64,000 nucleotides of DNA from positions 62,001 to 126,000 of the forward strand of contig LOEZ01000040.1 of assembly GCA_001516055.1 (NCBI GenBank), given 5' to 3'. Below are positions 1 to 7,797 of the stretch, one piece after another. The position numbers and the translations under genes were made by a program. This DNA is from Gracilibacter sp. BRH_c7a (GTDB lineage Bacteria; Bacillota; Desulfitobacteriia; Desulfitobacteriales; Syntrophobotulaceae). The notes under the pieces are model-generated. The model saw only the letters and a list, made by a program, of their open reading frames with translations. It made no database searches and was not told the origin of the DNA. Position 1 is the stretch's first letter. Each line of letters opens with the position of its first letter.

Positions 1-726
1 AAAAGCAGTACCGGGATATATCATGTTATGTTAAGAGGAATTGATAAGAGAGAAATATTTCTAGATGATCAAGATCGAGAAACTTTTTTATCATATTTAT
101 CTAGTGCTAAAGAAAAAAGTGACTATACTATTTATGGGTATTGCTTAATGGATAACCATGTGCACTTGTTAATAGAGGAAGGGCATGAAAATATCGGAGA
201 ATCGATAAAGAGAATAGCTGTGGGTTATGTGCAATCCCATAATTTGAAATACTCTAGAACGGGTCACTTGTTTCAAAATAGGTTTAAGAGTGAAGCAGTT
301 GAAGATGATAGCTATTTCTTAACCGTATTAAGATACATACATCAAAATCCCATTAAAGCCGGATTAACAAAAGATATCGCCCATTATAAGTGGAGTAGTT
401 TTATTTACTATATTAAGGACGATCATCAAGGTATAGTAAGTGTAGAGAGAGGAAAAGGATTTTTCGAAAATATTAAGGATTTCTTACAGTTCATGAATAT
501 GCCTGGTAATGAACAATGTTTAGAATATGTAATAAAGCAGAGATACTCGGATGAAAAATTACATAATAGAATAATTGGAATTTTTGACAACCCGGCTGCA
601 ATTGTAAAGCTATCTAAAGAAGAAAGAGATAACGTAATAAAAGAAATAAAAACAATAACAGGTGTGAGTAACCGTCAACTTAGTAGAGTATTGGGAATTG
701 GTAGGGGAATAATAGAGCGAATATAA
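1..726 (+). CDS. REP-associated Y1 (HUH) transposase, 5' end outside window
   Basis: The reading frame is open from base 1; the typical family start (S-T-G-I-Y-H-V-M-L-R-G) lies before the first internal ATG at 28, so the true start is upstream of the window. The HUH motif appears as NHVHLLIE, and a tyrosine in the following helix (GYVQSHN) is the likely nucleophile. The C-terminus ends in a helix-turn-helix-like stretch (GVSNRQLSRVLGIGRG), common in the long RAYT/TnpA_REP form. Such enzymes act on short palindromic REP repeats rather than mobilising a full insertion sequence. REP-like palindromes occur nearby (833-876, 5426-5465, 26316-26347), but a functional link is inference. Confidence 0.85.
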   Translation, partial: KSSTGIYHVMLRGIDKREIFLDDQDRETFLSYLSSAKEKSDYTIYGYCLMDNHVHLLIEEGHENIGESIKRIAVGYVQSHNLKYSRTGHLFQNRFKSEAVEDDSYFLTVLRYIHQNPIKAGLTKDIAHYKWSSFIYYIKDDHQGIVSVERGKGFFENIKDFLQFMNMPGNEQCLEYVIKQRYSDEKLHNRIIGIFDNPAAIVKLSKEERDNVIKEIKTITGVSNRQLSRVLGIGRGIIERI

Positions 727-832
727 TTTTTGTCACGTCTAATTTGAACATTTATCGATTATGTTATAGTTTAATAGGTTATGAAATGAAAAAGATGATT
801 AGCCGTCTTATTTAAAACCAAACTTAGCAAAA

Positions 833-876
833 GGTGGCAAACGAAACGTCCCCCTGCCACGGGCGCCCCTGCCACG
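833..876. repeat. REP-like palindrome A1 upstream of the histidine kinase
   Basis: A GGTGGCAA...TGCCAC palindrome with the internal core CGAAACGTCCCC, followed by a second TGCCAC. Its reverse complement closely matches the element at 5437-5465. The 16 bases TAGCAAAAGGTGGCAA at 825-840 recur exactly at 26308-26323. It abuts the ribosome site of the kinase gene. Confidence 0.7.
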
Positions 877-891
877 GGAGGAGAATAGCTT

Positions 892-2298
892 ATGACTATT
901 ATTGAATTCGTATTATATCTAATTTACGGTTTCGCCATGATTACTATGGGGATTTTTGCGATTTTGCAGAAGGATACGAAGATAATGAACTTATCTTTAA
1001 TTAAATCCTTGAAGTATTTAGGCCTTTTTGGGATTACTCACGGTATTAGTGAATGGATCTCTTTAGTTATTAAGCTTGAACTGTGTCATCCTTATTTTCA
1101 TCCGGAATTATATAACATCAATATTATTATTAAGGCCATTTCTTTTGCTTTTTTACTGCACTTTGGTTTAGATTTATTGCCTCTTAGAGACAAATACAAG
1201 AATATTGTGCTTAAAATTCCTATTCTCATCTTTGTTCTTTATCTGTCAGGATTCTTCCTGTTAATGGAAAACTATGGTGCTTATTATCATCTTACGAATC
1301 CTAAATATAACACGATTGCACTACGCTATTTGATGGGATTTCCAAGCTGTATAATATCTGCGATAGCTTTATACAATAATGCTCGGATAATCGAGAAAAC
1401 AAAATCGGTAAAAATATCAAGAAGATATAAGAATCTAAGCTGGGTTTTTATATTTTATGGATTGTTGGAAGGATTGCTTGTTACCAGAGCAAGCTACTTT
1501 CCTGCTAATATAATTAACAAAGAACTTTTTGTGGAGTACTTGAATTTCTCACCATTGTCTATAAAAGCATTTGTAGGATTTGCAATTAACTTATTATTAA
1601 TTAAGGTAATCGACACTTTTAGTTGGGAACAAGAAGAAAAGCTAAAGCAGTTGGAAGAACTAAGAATAGCCTCCAAAGAAAGAAGGAAGTTAGGACTGGA
1701 AATACATGATAGTATTATCCAAGGCTTATACGCTGCTGGATTGAAAATAGACTATTTATTAATGAACAAGGACGTAGATAAAAAAATAGATATTTTAGAT
1801 CAAATTAAAAGTGATTTAAACAATACGATTCAGAAAACTCGTCAATTTATCTCTACAACATCTATGGATAAAATCAAATTGGAGGATTTAAAATACAACC
1901 TAGAGCAATTAGTGAAGATGTTTAATGAAAATCAGAGTATAAGAATAAACCTCAATTGCGAAATTTACCCTTATATTAGAGGGCATTTATCACCAGATAC
2001 ATCCACCCAAATTTATTATATTATTCAGGAAGCTATTAGCAATGCTATCAAACATTCTGAAGCGGAGTATGTGAATGTTTTATTGGAAGGCAGATGTGAT
2101 TTTTTATATATCACTGTAACAGATAATGGAAAGGGCATTAGTCTAGAAGAATCAAATCCTCAAAAACAGTTTGGCGTTAGTTCGATGAAAGAAAGAACTG
2201 GACGAATAGGGGGGGCATTTGCTATTGGAAGAGTTACGAATGGCACCCGAATTGAGCTTAAGATTCCATGGGATGAAACGAAAAGTGAAGAATATTAA
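892..2298 (+). CDS. NarL-family sensor histidine kinase
   Basis: A membrane-bound kinase of the HisKA_3/DesK-NarX type. About seven hydrophobic segments fill residues 1-250, with no extracellular domain of known type, so the sensed signal is unknown. The phospho-acceptor motif is GLEIHDSIIQG (His272), the N box is EAISNAIKH and the G boxes are DNGKGI and FGVSSMKER. The start follows GGGAGGAG. Its natural partner is the LuxR/NarL response regulator at 5533, separated from it by the flavin lipoprotein genes. Both regulators are bracketed by the same repeats. Inferred role: control of the surrounding electron-transfer locus. Confidence 0.88.
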   Translation: MTIIEFVLYLIYGFAMITMGIFAILQKDTKIMNLSLIKSLKYLGLFGITHGISEWISLVIKLELCHPYFHPELYNINIIIKAISFAFLLHFGLDLLPLRDKYKNIVLKIPILIFVLYLSGFFLLMENYGAYYHLTNPKYNTIALRYLMGFPSCIISAIALYNNARIIEKTKSVKISRRYKNLSWVFIFYGLLEGLLVTRASYFPANIINKELFVEYLNFSPLSIKAFVGFAINLLLIKVIDTFSWEQEEKLKQLEELRIASKERRKLGLEIHDSIIQGLYAAGLKIDYLLMNKDVDKKIDILDQIKSDLNNTIQKTRQFISTTSMDKIKLEDLKYNLEQLVKMFNENQSIRINLNCEIYPYIRGHLSPDTSTQIYYIIQEAISNAIKHSEAEYVNVLLEGRCDFLYITVTDNGKGISLEESNPQKQFGVSSMKERTGRIGGAFAIGRVTNGTRIELKIPWDETKSEEY

Positions 2299-2376
2299 GA
2301 TGGATTAAGATCAAAAACTTAACTGAAACAGAGACGTTAAACTACTGCTATTAATTGGAAGGAAAAAAACAGATTA

Positions 2377-2492
2377 TAGGGACAAATGTACCTAGCGTTG
2401 GGACAAAAGTCAGAATATAAAAACCTCCCCTTCCATGTTAAATTAACAAGGGAGTACTTAATAGAACTATCACAAAGATGATAGTTAAGTAT
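2377..2492. repeat. Repeat element B1 downstream of the kinase, with dyad symmetry
   Basis: About 100 bases starting AGGGACAAATGTACC and continuing GGGACAAAAGTCAGAAT, then CTTCCATG-TAAATTAAC. The same blocks in the same order occur at 6173-6270 after the response regulator. The 3' part holds a dyad: ACTATCA (2466-2472), six-base loop, TGATAGT (2479-2485), flanked by ACTTAA and TTAAGT. It lies just upstream of the flavin lipoprotein gene and may contain its operator. Confidence 0.65.
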
Positions 2493-2504
2493 GGTCAGGA
2501 GAGT
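2493..2504 (+). promoter_or_regulatory. Shared motif GTCAGGAGAGT upstream of flavin lipoprotein
   Basis: GTCAGGAGAGT here recurs exactly at 7172-7182 upstream of the triple-motif small protein. Both lie in intergenic DNA ahead of predicted flavin-carrier genes. A shared regulatory site is inference; its distance to the start codon differs greatly (about 30 versus about 120 bases). Confidence 0.35.
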
Positions 2505-2533
2505 ATTTAAACAATTTGAGGGAGGATGTTTCA

Positions 2534-3760
2534 ATGTCTAAAAAATTTCTCGTAGTAGCACTCAGTCTCATGCTAATTCTTTCACTTGCAGGCTGTGGAT
2601 CTAACCAGCCAGTAGGTGCAGAAGAAGGTAAGTATGAAGACGGAATCTATTTTGCACAAGAAGATGGATTCTCTGATTCGGGTTGGAAATACGTTGTAAC
2701 AATCGAAGTTAAAGACGGAAAAATTGTTTCAGCGGATTGGAATGGTGCTAACAAAGCTGGGGGATCTGACAAAGATACCCTATCCGCATCAGGTAAATAT
2801 GGTCTCGTTGCAAAAGGTGGCGCCCAGGCTGAATGGCATGAGCAAGCTGCTAAAGCTGAAGCTTATTTGGTAGAAACCCAAGATCCAACAAAGATCACTT
2901 ATAAGGATGATGAAGGTCATACCGATGATATCGCTGGTGTCTCCATCCATGTAGTCGAATTCTTTGATCTTGCAGAAAAAGCCCTGGCAAATGGACCTGT
3001 TGGTAAAGGTCAATATAAAGATGGTGCTTATTATTCCGAACAAGATGCTTATACTAAAGACTATAAATATTCAGCTAGCCTAACGGTAATCAATGGTAAT
3101 ATCGTAGCTGCTGACTGGAACGGAGTAAACATCAACGGCGGCAAAGATAAAGATACTTTATCTGCCGATGGTGAATACCCAATCGTTGAAAATGGTGGAG
3201 CACAAGCTCCATGGCATGAGCAAGCTGAAAAGGCTGAAGCTTATCTCTTAGAAACCCAAGATCCTACAAAAATCAGTTACAAAGATGATGCAGGTCATAC
3301 TGATGACATCGCAGGTGTGTCTATCCATGTAATAGAGTTCTTCGAACAAGCCGAAAAGGCTCTTGCAAATGGCCCTATCGCTGAAGGTCCATATAAAGAT
3401 GGCTTCTACTATGCTCAACAAGACGCATTTGAAAAAGGCTTCAAATATATGGCGCATATTGCAGTTAAGAACGGTACAATTGTAGCCGTTGACTTCGATG
3501 GCATTGCAGAAGTAGATGGCGATCCTGATAAAGATACCCTATCCAAATCAGGTGAATATGGTCTGGTAGCTAAAGGTGGAGCTCAAGCTGAATGGCACGA
3601 ACAAGCTATGAAAGCTGAAGCATACCTGGTAGAAACTCAAGATCCAACTAAGATTACCTACAAGGATGATGAAGGTCATACCGATGACATCGCTGGTGTA
3701 TCCATCCATGTGGTTGAATTCTTTGATCTAGCACAGGAAGCTCTAAAAGACGCAAAATAA
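2534..3760 (+). CDS. Surface lipoprotein with three FMN-binding domains (PplA-like)
   Basis: Predicted extracellular electron carrier. A lipoprotein signal ends in LSLAGC (Cys21). Three near-identical domains of about 126 residues follow, each beginning Y-K/E-D-G and ending with a GHTDDIAGVS motif. By analogy with ApbE targets (D-x-x-S/A-G-A-T/S), the serines at 137, 263 and 390 are the candidate covalent FMN sites; serine replaces the usual threonine. The Listeria lipoprotein PplA, which passes electrons outside the cell, has two such domains; this one has three. ATG 2534 follows GGGAGGATG and is preferred over the TTG at 2516. A terminator follows, then apbE. Confidence 0.85.
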   Translation: MSKKFLVVALSLMLILSLAGCGSNQPVGAEEGKYEDGIYFAQEDGFSDSGWKYVVTIEVKDGKIVSADWNGANKAGGSDKDTLSASGKYGLVAKGGAQAEWHEQAAKAEAYLVETQDPTKITYKDDEGHTDDIAGVSIHVVEFFDLAEKALANGPVGKGQYKDGAYYSEQDAYTKDYKYSASLTVINGNIVAADWNGVNINGGKDKDTLSADGEYPIVENGGAQAPWHEQAEKAEAYLLETQDPTKISYKDDAGHTDDIAGVSIHVIEFFEQAEKALANGPIAEGPYKDGFYYAQQDAFEKGFKYMAHIAVKNGTIVAVDFDGIAEVDGDPDKDTLSKSGEYGLVAKGGAQAEWHEQAMKAEAYLVETQDPTKITYKDDEGHTDDIAGVSIHVVEFFDLAQEALKDAK

Positions 3761-3788
3761 TTTATGAATGTAAAATAACAGTAGAAAA

Positions 3789-3816
3789 AGAGGGTGCCAA
3801 GGGCACCCTCTTTTTT
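3789..3816 (+). terminator. Rho-independent terminator after flavin lipoprotein
   Basis: Stem GAGGGTGCC / GGCACCCTC with a three-base loop, followed by six or more T. It would separate or attenuate expression between the abundant lipoprotein and the downstream enzyme apbE. Confidence 0.9.
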
Positions 3817-3926
3817 ATAAGTTCATTTTGTATAACATTTATTAACATATATTTTTATAATTGCTATTGTAATAATTTATGGTAAAATGTTATTTGTCAT
3901 TCTATTTAGGAGGTTTTCATGAAGTT

Positions 3927-5009
3927 ATGTATGTAAAAAAAACATTAGCATTGATATATCTTGTTGTATTTTTACTACTCCCATCTTTTCTAACAGGGTG
4001 TACCTCCATAACAAAAGACCAGACAGAAGCTAAACCGGTCTCGGAGACAGCTTTTTTAATGGGTACTATAGCTAAAATAACAATTTACGATGAGATTGAA
4101 GATAAACAAATATTTCAGAAAGTTTTTGATCGAATTTCGGAAATTGAAGACAGAATGACCATTAATGAAGATAATCAAAAAAGTGAAGTTATGCAGCTGA
4201 ATAATTCTGCGGGACAAGCATACAGCAAGCTTAGCCAGGATACTTTCTTTGTCCTGGAGAAGGGGAAATATTATTCGGAAATTTCTAAAGGACAGTTTGA
4301 TATTACGATTGGTCCTCTCGTTAAGCTCTGGAATATTGGTACGGAGAAAGCAAGAGTGCCTAAAGAAACAGAAATTCAAAATACACTACCTTTAATAAGT
4401 TATGAAAACCTGCTCTTGGATAAGGAAAACCTCAGTGCCAAACTGAATAATTCTGGAATGATGGTCGACCTAGGTGGGATTGCTAAAGGTTATGCAGCTG
4501 ACGAAGCAGCTAAGATTTTAATCGAAGCAGGAATCCAGCACGCGATTATTAATCTAGGCGGGAATATACTCACACTCAATACAAAACCAGATGGTTCATA
4601 TTATAAGTTGGGATTACAGGATCCACTTGAACCAAGGGGTGACTATATGGGTATTGTGATGTTAAATAATCAGGCTCTTGTATCTTCAGGAACCTATGAA
4701 AGATATTTTGAATTAGAAGGGAAGAGATATCACCATATTTTAAACTCCAAAACAGGGTATCCAGAGGATAACACAATTATGAGTATCTCTATTATCACAA
4801 AGGAATCGATTGATGCCGATGCCCTCTCAACAACTATCTTTCTCTTGGGACTTGAAGAAGGTATGCAGATGATTGAAACTTTACCGAGTACCGAAGCAAT
4901 TTTTATAACTTCTGACAAAAAGGTTTATATTTCATCTGGAATAAATGATGAGAATTTTGAAATTGTTAAGGATGAATACCAATTACAAAAAGAAGTGGTG
5001 ACTCCATGA
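3927..5009 (+). CDS. apbE: FAD:protein FMN transferase (ApbE/FmnB), lipoprotein
   Basis: Transfers FMN from FAD onto Ser/Thr of exported proteins. A signal peptide ends in FLTGC, so it works at the outer membrane face. ApbE hallmarks: GTIAKITIY near the start, FDITIGPLVKLWNIG, the DLGGIAKGYAAD metal/FAD motif, INLGGNI, and the C-terminal HHILNSKTGYP and DADALSTTIF blocks. The start is placed at ATG 3927, 13 bases after AGGAGG. An out-of-frame ATG at 3919 reads only five codons. The next gene overlaps by four bases (ATGA). Likely substrates are the lipoprotein at 2534 and perhaps the 134-residue protein at 7301. Confidence 0.93.
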   Translation: MYVKKTLALIYLVVFLLLPSFLTGCTSITKDQTEAKPVSETAFLMGTIAKITIYDEIEDKQIFQKVFDRISEIEDRMTINEDNQKSEVMQLNNSAGQAYSKLSQDTFFVLEKGKYYSEISKGQFDITIGPLVKLWNIGTEKARVPKETEIQNTLPLISYENLLLDKENLSAKLNNSGMMVDLGGIAKGYAADEAAKILIEAGIQHAIINLGGNILTLNTKPDGSYYKLGLQDPLEPRGDYMGIVMLNNQALVSSGTYERYFELEGKRYHHILNSKTGYPEDNTIMSISIITKESIDADALSTTIFLLGLEEGMQMIETLPSTEAIFITSDKKVYISSGINDENFEIVKDEYQLQKEVVTP

Positions 5010-5392
5010 AAATTAAAAAAGGTGATCTTATCATACTAATTCTGGTGATTATAGTTGCTATAGGTTGGTTTCTCAAGGATATGATGTGGCCAGATTCCAT
5101 TAATGATAAGATAGCATTAATAAAAGTTGATAGTCAGATTCATAGTACAATACCCTTAGACGCAACAGCTGAGCGGAAAGAACTACATCTGGAACTTCCG
5201 GATAACAATCATATGCTGATAATAAGCGAAAAAGATAAAATCTGGGTTGAAGAGTCTTCCTGCCCAGATAAGGTGTGTGTCAAAACCGGTAAGATAAGTA
5301 ATCCAGGTCAGAGCATCGTCTGCCTTCCTAATAAAACAGTGGTATATATTGAAGGATCAGAAAAAACGGATATAGATGATGGTGCCTACTAA
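5006..5392 (+). CDS. NusG domain II protein (EetA-like)
   Basis: One N-terminal transmembrane helix (about residues 7-25), then a small extracellular beta domain with SCPDKVCVKTG and a third cysteine in IVCLPN, as in the NusG_II family (not the transcription factor NusG). In Firmicutes this family sits beside ApbE, FMN-binding lipoproteins and Gx proteins, and one member is the Listeria extracellular electron-transfer protein EetA as I recall. The ATGA overlap with apbE indicates translational coupling. Confidence 0.8.
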   Translation: MKIKKGDLIILILVIIVAIGWFLKDMMWPDSINDKIALIKVDSQIHSTIPLDATAERKELHLELPDNNHMLIISEKDKIWVEESSCPDKVCVKTGKISNPGQSIVCLPNKTVVYIEGSEKTDIDDGAY

Positions 5393-5425
5393 GTGAAAGA
5401 TAAAAGCGAGTTGCGAGAACGGTAG

Positions 5426-5465
5426 GGTGGCAAGGGGGTGGCAAGGGGACGTTTCGCTTGCCACC
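5426..5465. repeat. REP-like palindrome A2 upstream of the response regulator
   Basis: A partial GGTGGCAAGG copy at 5426 is followed by a full palindrome at 5437-5465, GGTGGCAA...TTGCCACC, with the core GGGGACGTTTCG. The core is the reverse complement of the core of element A1 (CGAAACGTCCCC). Confidence 0.7.
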
Positions 5466-5532
5466 AATGAATGATAGTTGGGAATACGGTAGGGAGTTGA
5501 GTTTATAATAACAAAGGGAGGGTGAAGGAGAA

Positions 5533-6174
5533 GTGAAGAATAGAATCAAAGTATTAATCGTTGATGATCATAATATAGTCAGAGATGGATTAAGGCTAAT
5601 ATTAGAATTAGATGATCGGATAGAAGTATGCGGTGAAGCTAAAGGTCTCCAAGAAGCCATGGATATAATCCCTGAAGCTCAACCTGATGTTATTTTACTC
5701 GACTTTAAGCTTCCTGATGGAGACGGAGTAAATGGGTGTATTTGTATTAAAAGCCGATTTCCAAAAGTAAAAATTATTATTTTAACAGCGTATTCCCAAG
5801 ATCATTTAGTAATGGAAACTATTAGAGCAGGAGCCAGTGGATATTTACTGAAAAATATTAAAAGTGATGAGCTAATTAAGAACATATTTAAGGTTTATGA
5901 AGGAGATTCTGTGTTAGATGCCTCTGTTACAGAGGGTGTTTTTAATAATATTATTGAAAGGCAAAAGGCTGATATAGATAGTACATTAAGCTGCAGAGAA
6001 ACATATATCTTACAAATGGTAAGCCTAGGTAAATCCAATAAAGAGATTGCCGAAGCCTTGGCAATCTCCGAAAAAACAGTTCGAAACTATATTAGTAATA
6101 TTTTTAAGAAATTAAATGTTTCTAATAGAACAGAGGCAGCTAGTTATTGGATCAGAAAAAAAACCCTGACTTAG
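5533..6174 (+). CDS. LuxR/NarL-family response regulator
   Basis: Receiver domain (residues 5-120) with VDDHNIVRDG, phospho-acceptor Asp57 in LLDFKLPDGDG and conserved T/K positions (ILTAY, LLKNI). The C-terminal LuxR helix-turn-helix (about 148-205) contains SCRETYILQM and NKEIAEALAISEKTVRNYISNIFKKL. The start is GTG 5533 after GGAGGGTGAAGGAG. Probable partner of the kinase at 892. It interrupts the predicted apbE / NusG-II / Gx order and is flanked by the same A and B repeats as the kinase. Confidence 0.93.
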   Translation: MKNRIKVLIVDDHNIVRDGLRLILELDDRIEVCGEAKGLQEAMDIIPEAQPDVILLDFKLPDGDGVNGCICIKSRFPKVKIIILTAYSQDHLVMETIRAGASGYLLKNIKSDELIKNIFKVYEGDSVLDASVTEGVFNNIIERQKADIDSTLSCRETYILQMVSLGKSNKEIAEALAISEKTVRNYISNIFKKLNVSNRTEAASYWIRKKTLT

Positions 6175-6287
6175 GGACAAATGTACCTGCTGTTGGGGAC
6201 AAAAGTCAGAATTTAAAAATTTTGCCTTCCATGATAAATTAACTAGTGAGTACTAAAACAAACAATCACATAGAGAGGAAAATTGTG
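6173..6287. repeat. Repeat element B2 downstream of the response regulator
   Basis: Starts at the stop codon with AGGGACAAATGTACC, then GGGGACAAAAGTCAGAAT and CTTCCATGATAAATTAAC, and ends in GAGTACT...AATCACA. It matches B1 at 2377-2472 in block order with scattered mismatches. It is not coding. Confidence 0.7.
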
Positions 6288-6333
6288 TTAAAGTAAATTG
6301 GATATAATATTTAACATTAACCCATGGTACTAG

Positions 6334-6379
6334 AGGGTATCCCGAAAGATAAATTAAATAAACTTTGGGATACCCTTAT
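6334..6379 (+). terminator. Hairpin between response regulator and Gx gene
   Basis: AGGGTATCCCGAAAG pairs with CTTTGGGATACCCTT across a 14-base AT-rich loop, followed by a short T-rich stretch. A terminator of the regulator or an attenuator for the downstream gene. The rest of 6175-6519 (345 bases) holds repeat B2 and no convincing reading frame. Confidence 0.55.
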
Positions 6380-6519
6380 TTATCCGAGCATTCTTAGTTT
6401 ATCCAATAGTAATAGTAATGGATAATAAAAAAGCGGTTAAACTTATAAAGAAGGCTGATCGGATGAATAAGTGAAGAAGAATAATTAATAAGCCTCAAGG
6501 CGAAAAAACGGGTATAAGT

Positions 6520-7038
6520 ATGGATAAAAATAAAAGATATGCAATCATTATAATACTGGTTACCAACGCTATTCTAATATCCTTATTAGAATCAATAATT
6601 CCAATACCTGTTCCGGTTCCGGGAGTGAAACTGGGGTTAGCAAACATAGTTACATTAATTGCCATTATTTTTCTGCCTCTAAAAGATGTACTTCTTATTG
6701 TTGTAATTCGCTCTTTTGTCGTAGCGTTATTGACCAGAGGAATAATGATGCTTGCCTTTAGTCTCAGTGGAGGTATCATCAGTGCCTTAGTCATGGCATT
6801 GCTATATAAGAAATTCTCTGGGTCTTTCAGTATAAAAGGGATTAGCATTGTAGGGGCGATATTTCATAATACGATACAGATTACTGTGGCATCTTTCTTA
6901 TTAGGTGAAATTGTTATCCTTTATTATCTTCCAATTCTTTTAGTATCAGCAGTAATTACGGGCTTCATCACAGGAAGTATTGGAGAAATCGCCATCAATG
7001 AAATAAAGAAGAAGGGGGTTTTCAATGATAATAGGTGA
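6520..7038 (+). CDS. Gx transporter family membrane protein (EetB-like)
   Basis: A 172-residue membrane protein with about five helices and the family pattern PVPVPGVKLGLANIVTL. The family is often annotated heptaprenyl diphosphate synthase component I, but it is a membrane protein that co-occurs with NusG-II, ApbE and FMN-binding proteins; one member is Listeria EetB as I recall. The ribosome site is weak (GGGTATAAGT before ATG). Inferred role: part of the flavin or quinone branch of extracellular electron transfer. Confidence 0.75.
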   Translation: MDKNKRYAIIIILVTNAILISLLESIIPIPVPVPGVKLGLANIVTLIAIIFLPLKDVLLIVVIRSFVVALLTRGIMMLAFSLSGGIISALVMALLYKKFSGSFSIKGISIVGAIFHNTIQITVASFLLGEIVILYYLPILLVSAVITGFITGSIGEIAINEIKKKGVFNDNR

Positions 7039-7171
7039 TAGAGCAGCAAAATAGGTACTTCCAAAAGGGAAGAGAACTAAGTAAAAAGAACATAGATAGA
7101 ACATAGACAAATAATTAGATTACTTGGCTTTATCCATGTAAGTCCCTTTAAGTACATGACGATCTATATGA

Positions 7172-7182
7172 GTCAGGAGAGT
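7172..7182 (+). promoter_or_regulatory. Shared motif GTCAGGAGAGT upstream of triple-motif protein
   Basis: Exact copy of the 11 bases at 2494-2504. It lies in the 262-base gap between the Gx gene and the 134-residue protein. Nothing else in that gap is recognisable. Confidence 0.35.
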
Positions 7183-7300
7183 CTTACTATTTTCAACAGA
7201 CACTTTCGATTGTATAGACTTATCTAAGATATGGGGAGCTTTCCTTGGAGAAAGATTGTAATAATTTTAATATCTATTAGGAGAGGAGAAATCTTATCAA

Positions 7301-7705
7301 ATGAGAAAAATCGGACAAGTACACCACAGTTTGACACTTCTAACTTTTATTGCTGTACTTACTCTTGGGATGTTGATGTATTTACCAAATGGGCTTACTG
7401 CAGCAGCTACCGATGAATTAGCTGGGGCTTCAGTAGTTCCTGGCGAATCAGCTGGAACTACTGAACCTGCTACCGATGAATTAGCTGGAGCTTCAGCAGC
7501 TCCCGGCGAAGCAGCTGGAACTTCGGAAGCAGCACCTGATGAATTAGCCGGAGCCTCAGCGTCTTTCGAGCCTCTGGAGCATTATGAACCATTACCTGTT
7601 GAACCCATTCATCAGGAAGCTAACAATGTTTTATTGGGTAGCGGTCTTGGTGTTGCAGTACTGTTCATCGGCGGGTCAATTGTAATGGATAGACGCAAAA
7701 AATAA
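7301..7705 (+). CDS. Small exported protein with three ApbE-like motifs
   Basis: Not a family I recognise. A signal peptide (to about Ala36) is followed by three 21-residue repeats, each with DELAGAS at 38-44, 59-65 and 80-86, exactly 21 residues apart. Then comes a proline/glutamate linker, one transmembrane helix (about 110-127) and the basic tail DRRKK, giving an outside-facing anchored stalk. DELAGAS fits the ApbE flavinylation pattern D-x-x-S/A-G-A-T/S, with Ser44, Ser65 and Ser86 as acceptors. It sits between an apbE-containing cluster and NrfCD. Inference: a multi-FMN carrier without a folded FMN-binding domain. The alternative is a simple repetitive surface linker. Confidence 0.6.
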   Translation: MRKIGQVHHSLTLLTFIAVLTLGMLMYLPNGLTAAATDELAGASVVPGESAGTTEPATDELAGASAAPGEAAGTSEAAPDELAGASASFEPLEHYEPLPVEPIHQEANNVLLGSGLGVAVLFIGGSIVMDRRKK

Positions 7706-7797
7706 GCATATGAAAACTCAGATAGGGTATAACCACATCTGAGTCATGAATATTGTTTCTAATGACCAAAAAGAAAAGGAAGGAGACTAGTGTAATA

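Noticed and set aside
892-6174. Composite transposon carrying the two-component genes
   Set aside because: The flanking A and B repeats are short, imperfect and lack a transposase between them; the RAYT is outside and not a classical IS.
7039-7300. Riboswitch upstream of the triple-motif protein
   Set aside because: No known aptamer core is visible; only the shared 11-base motif stands out.
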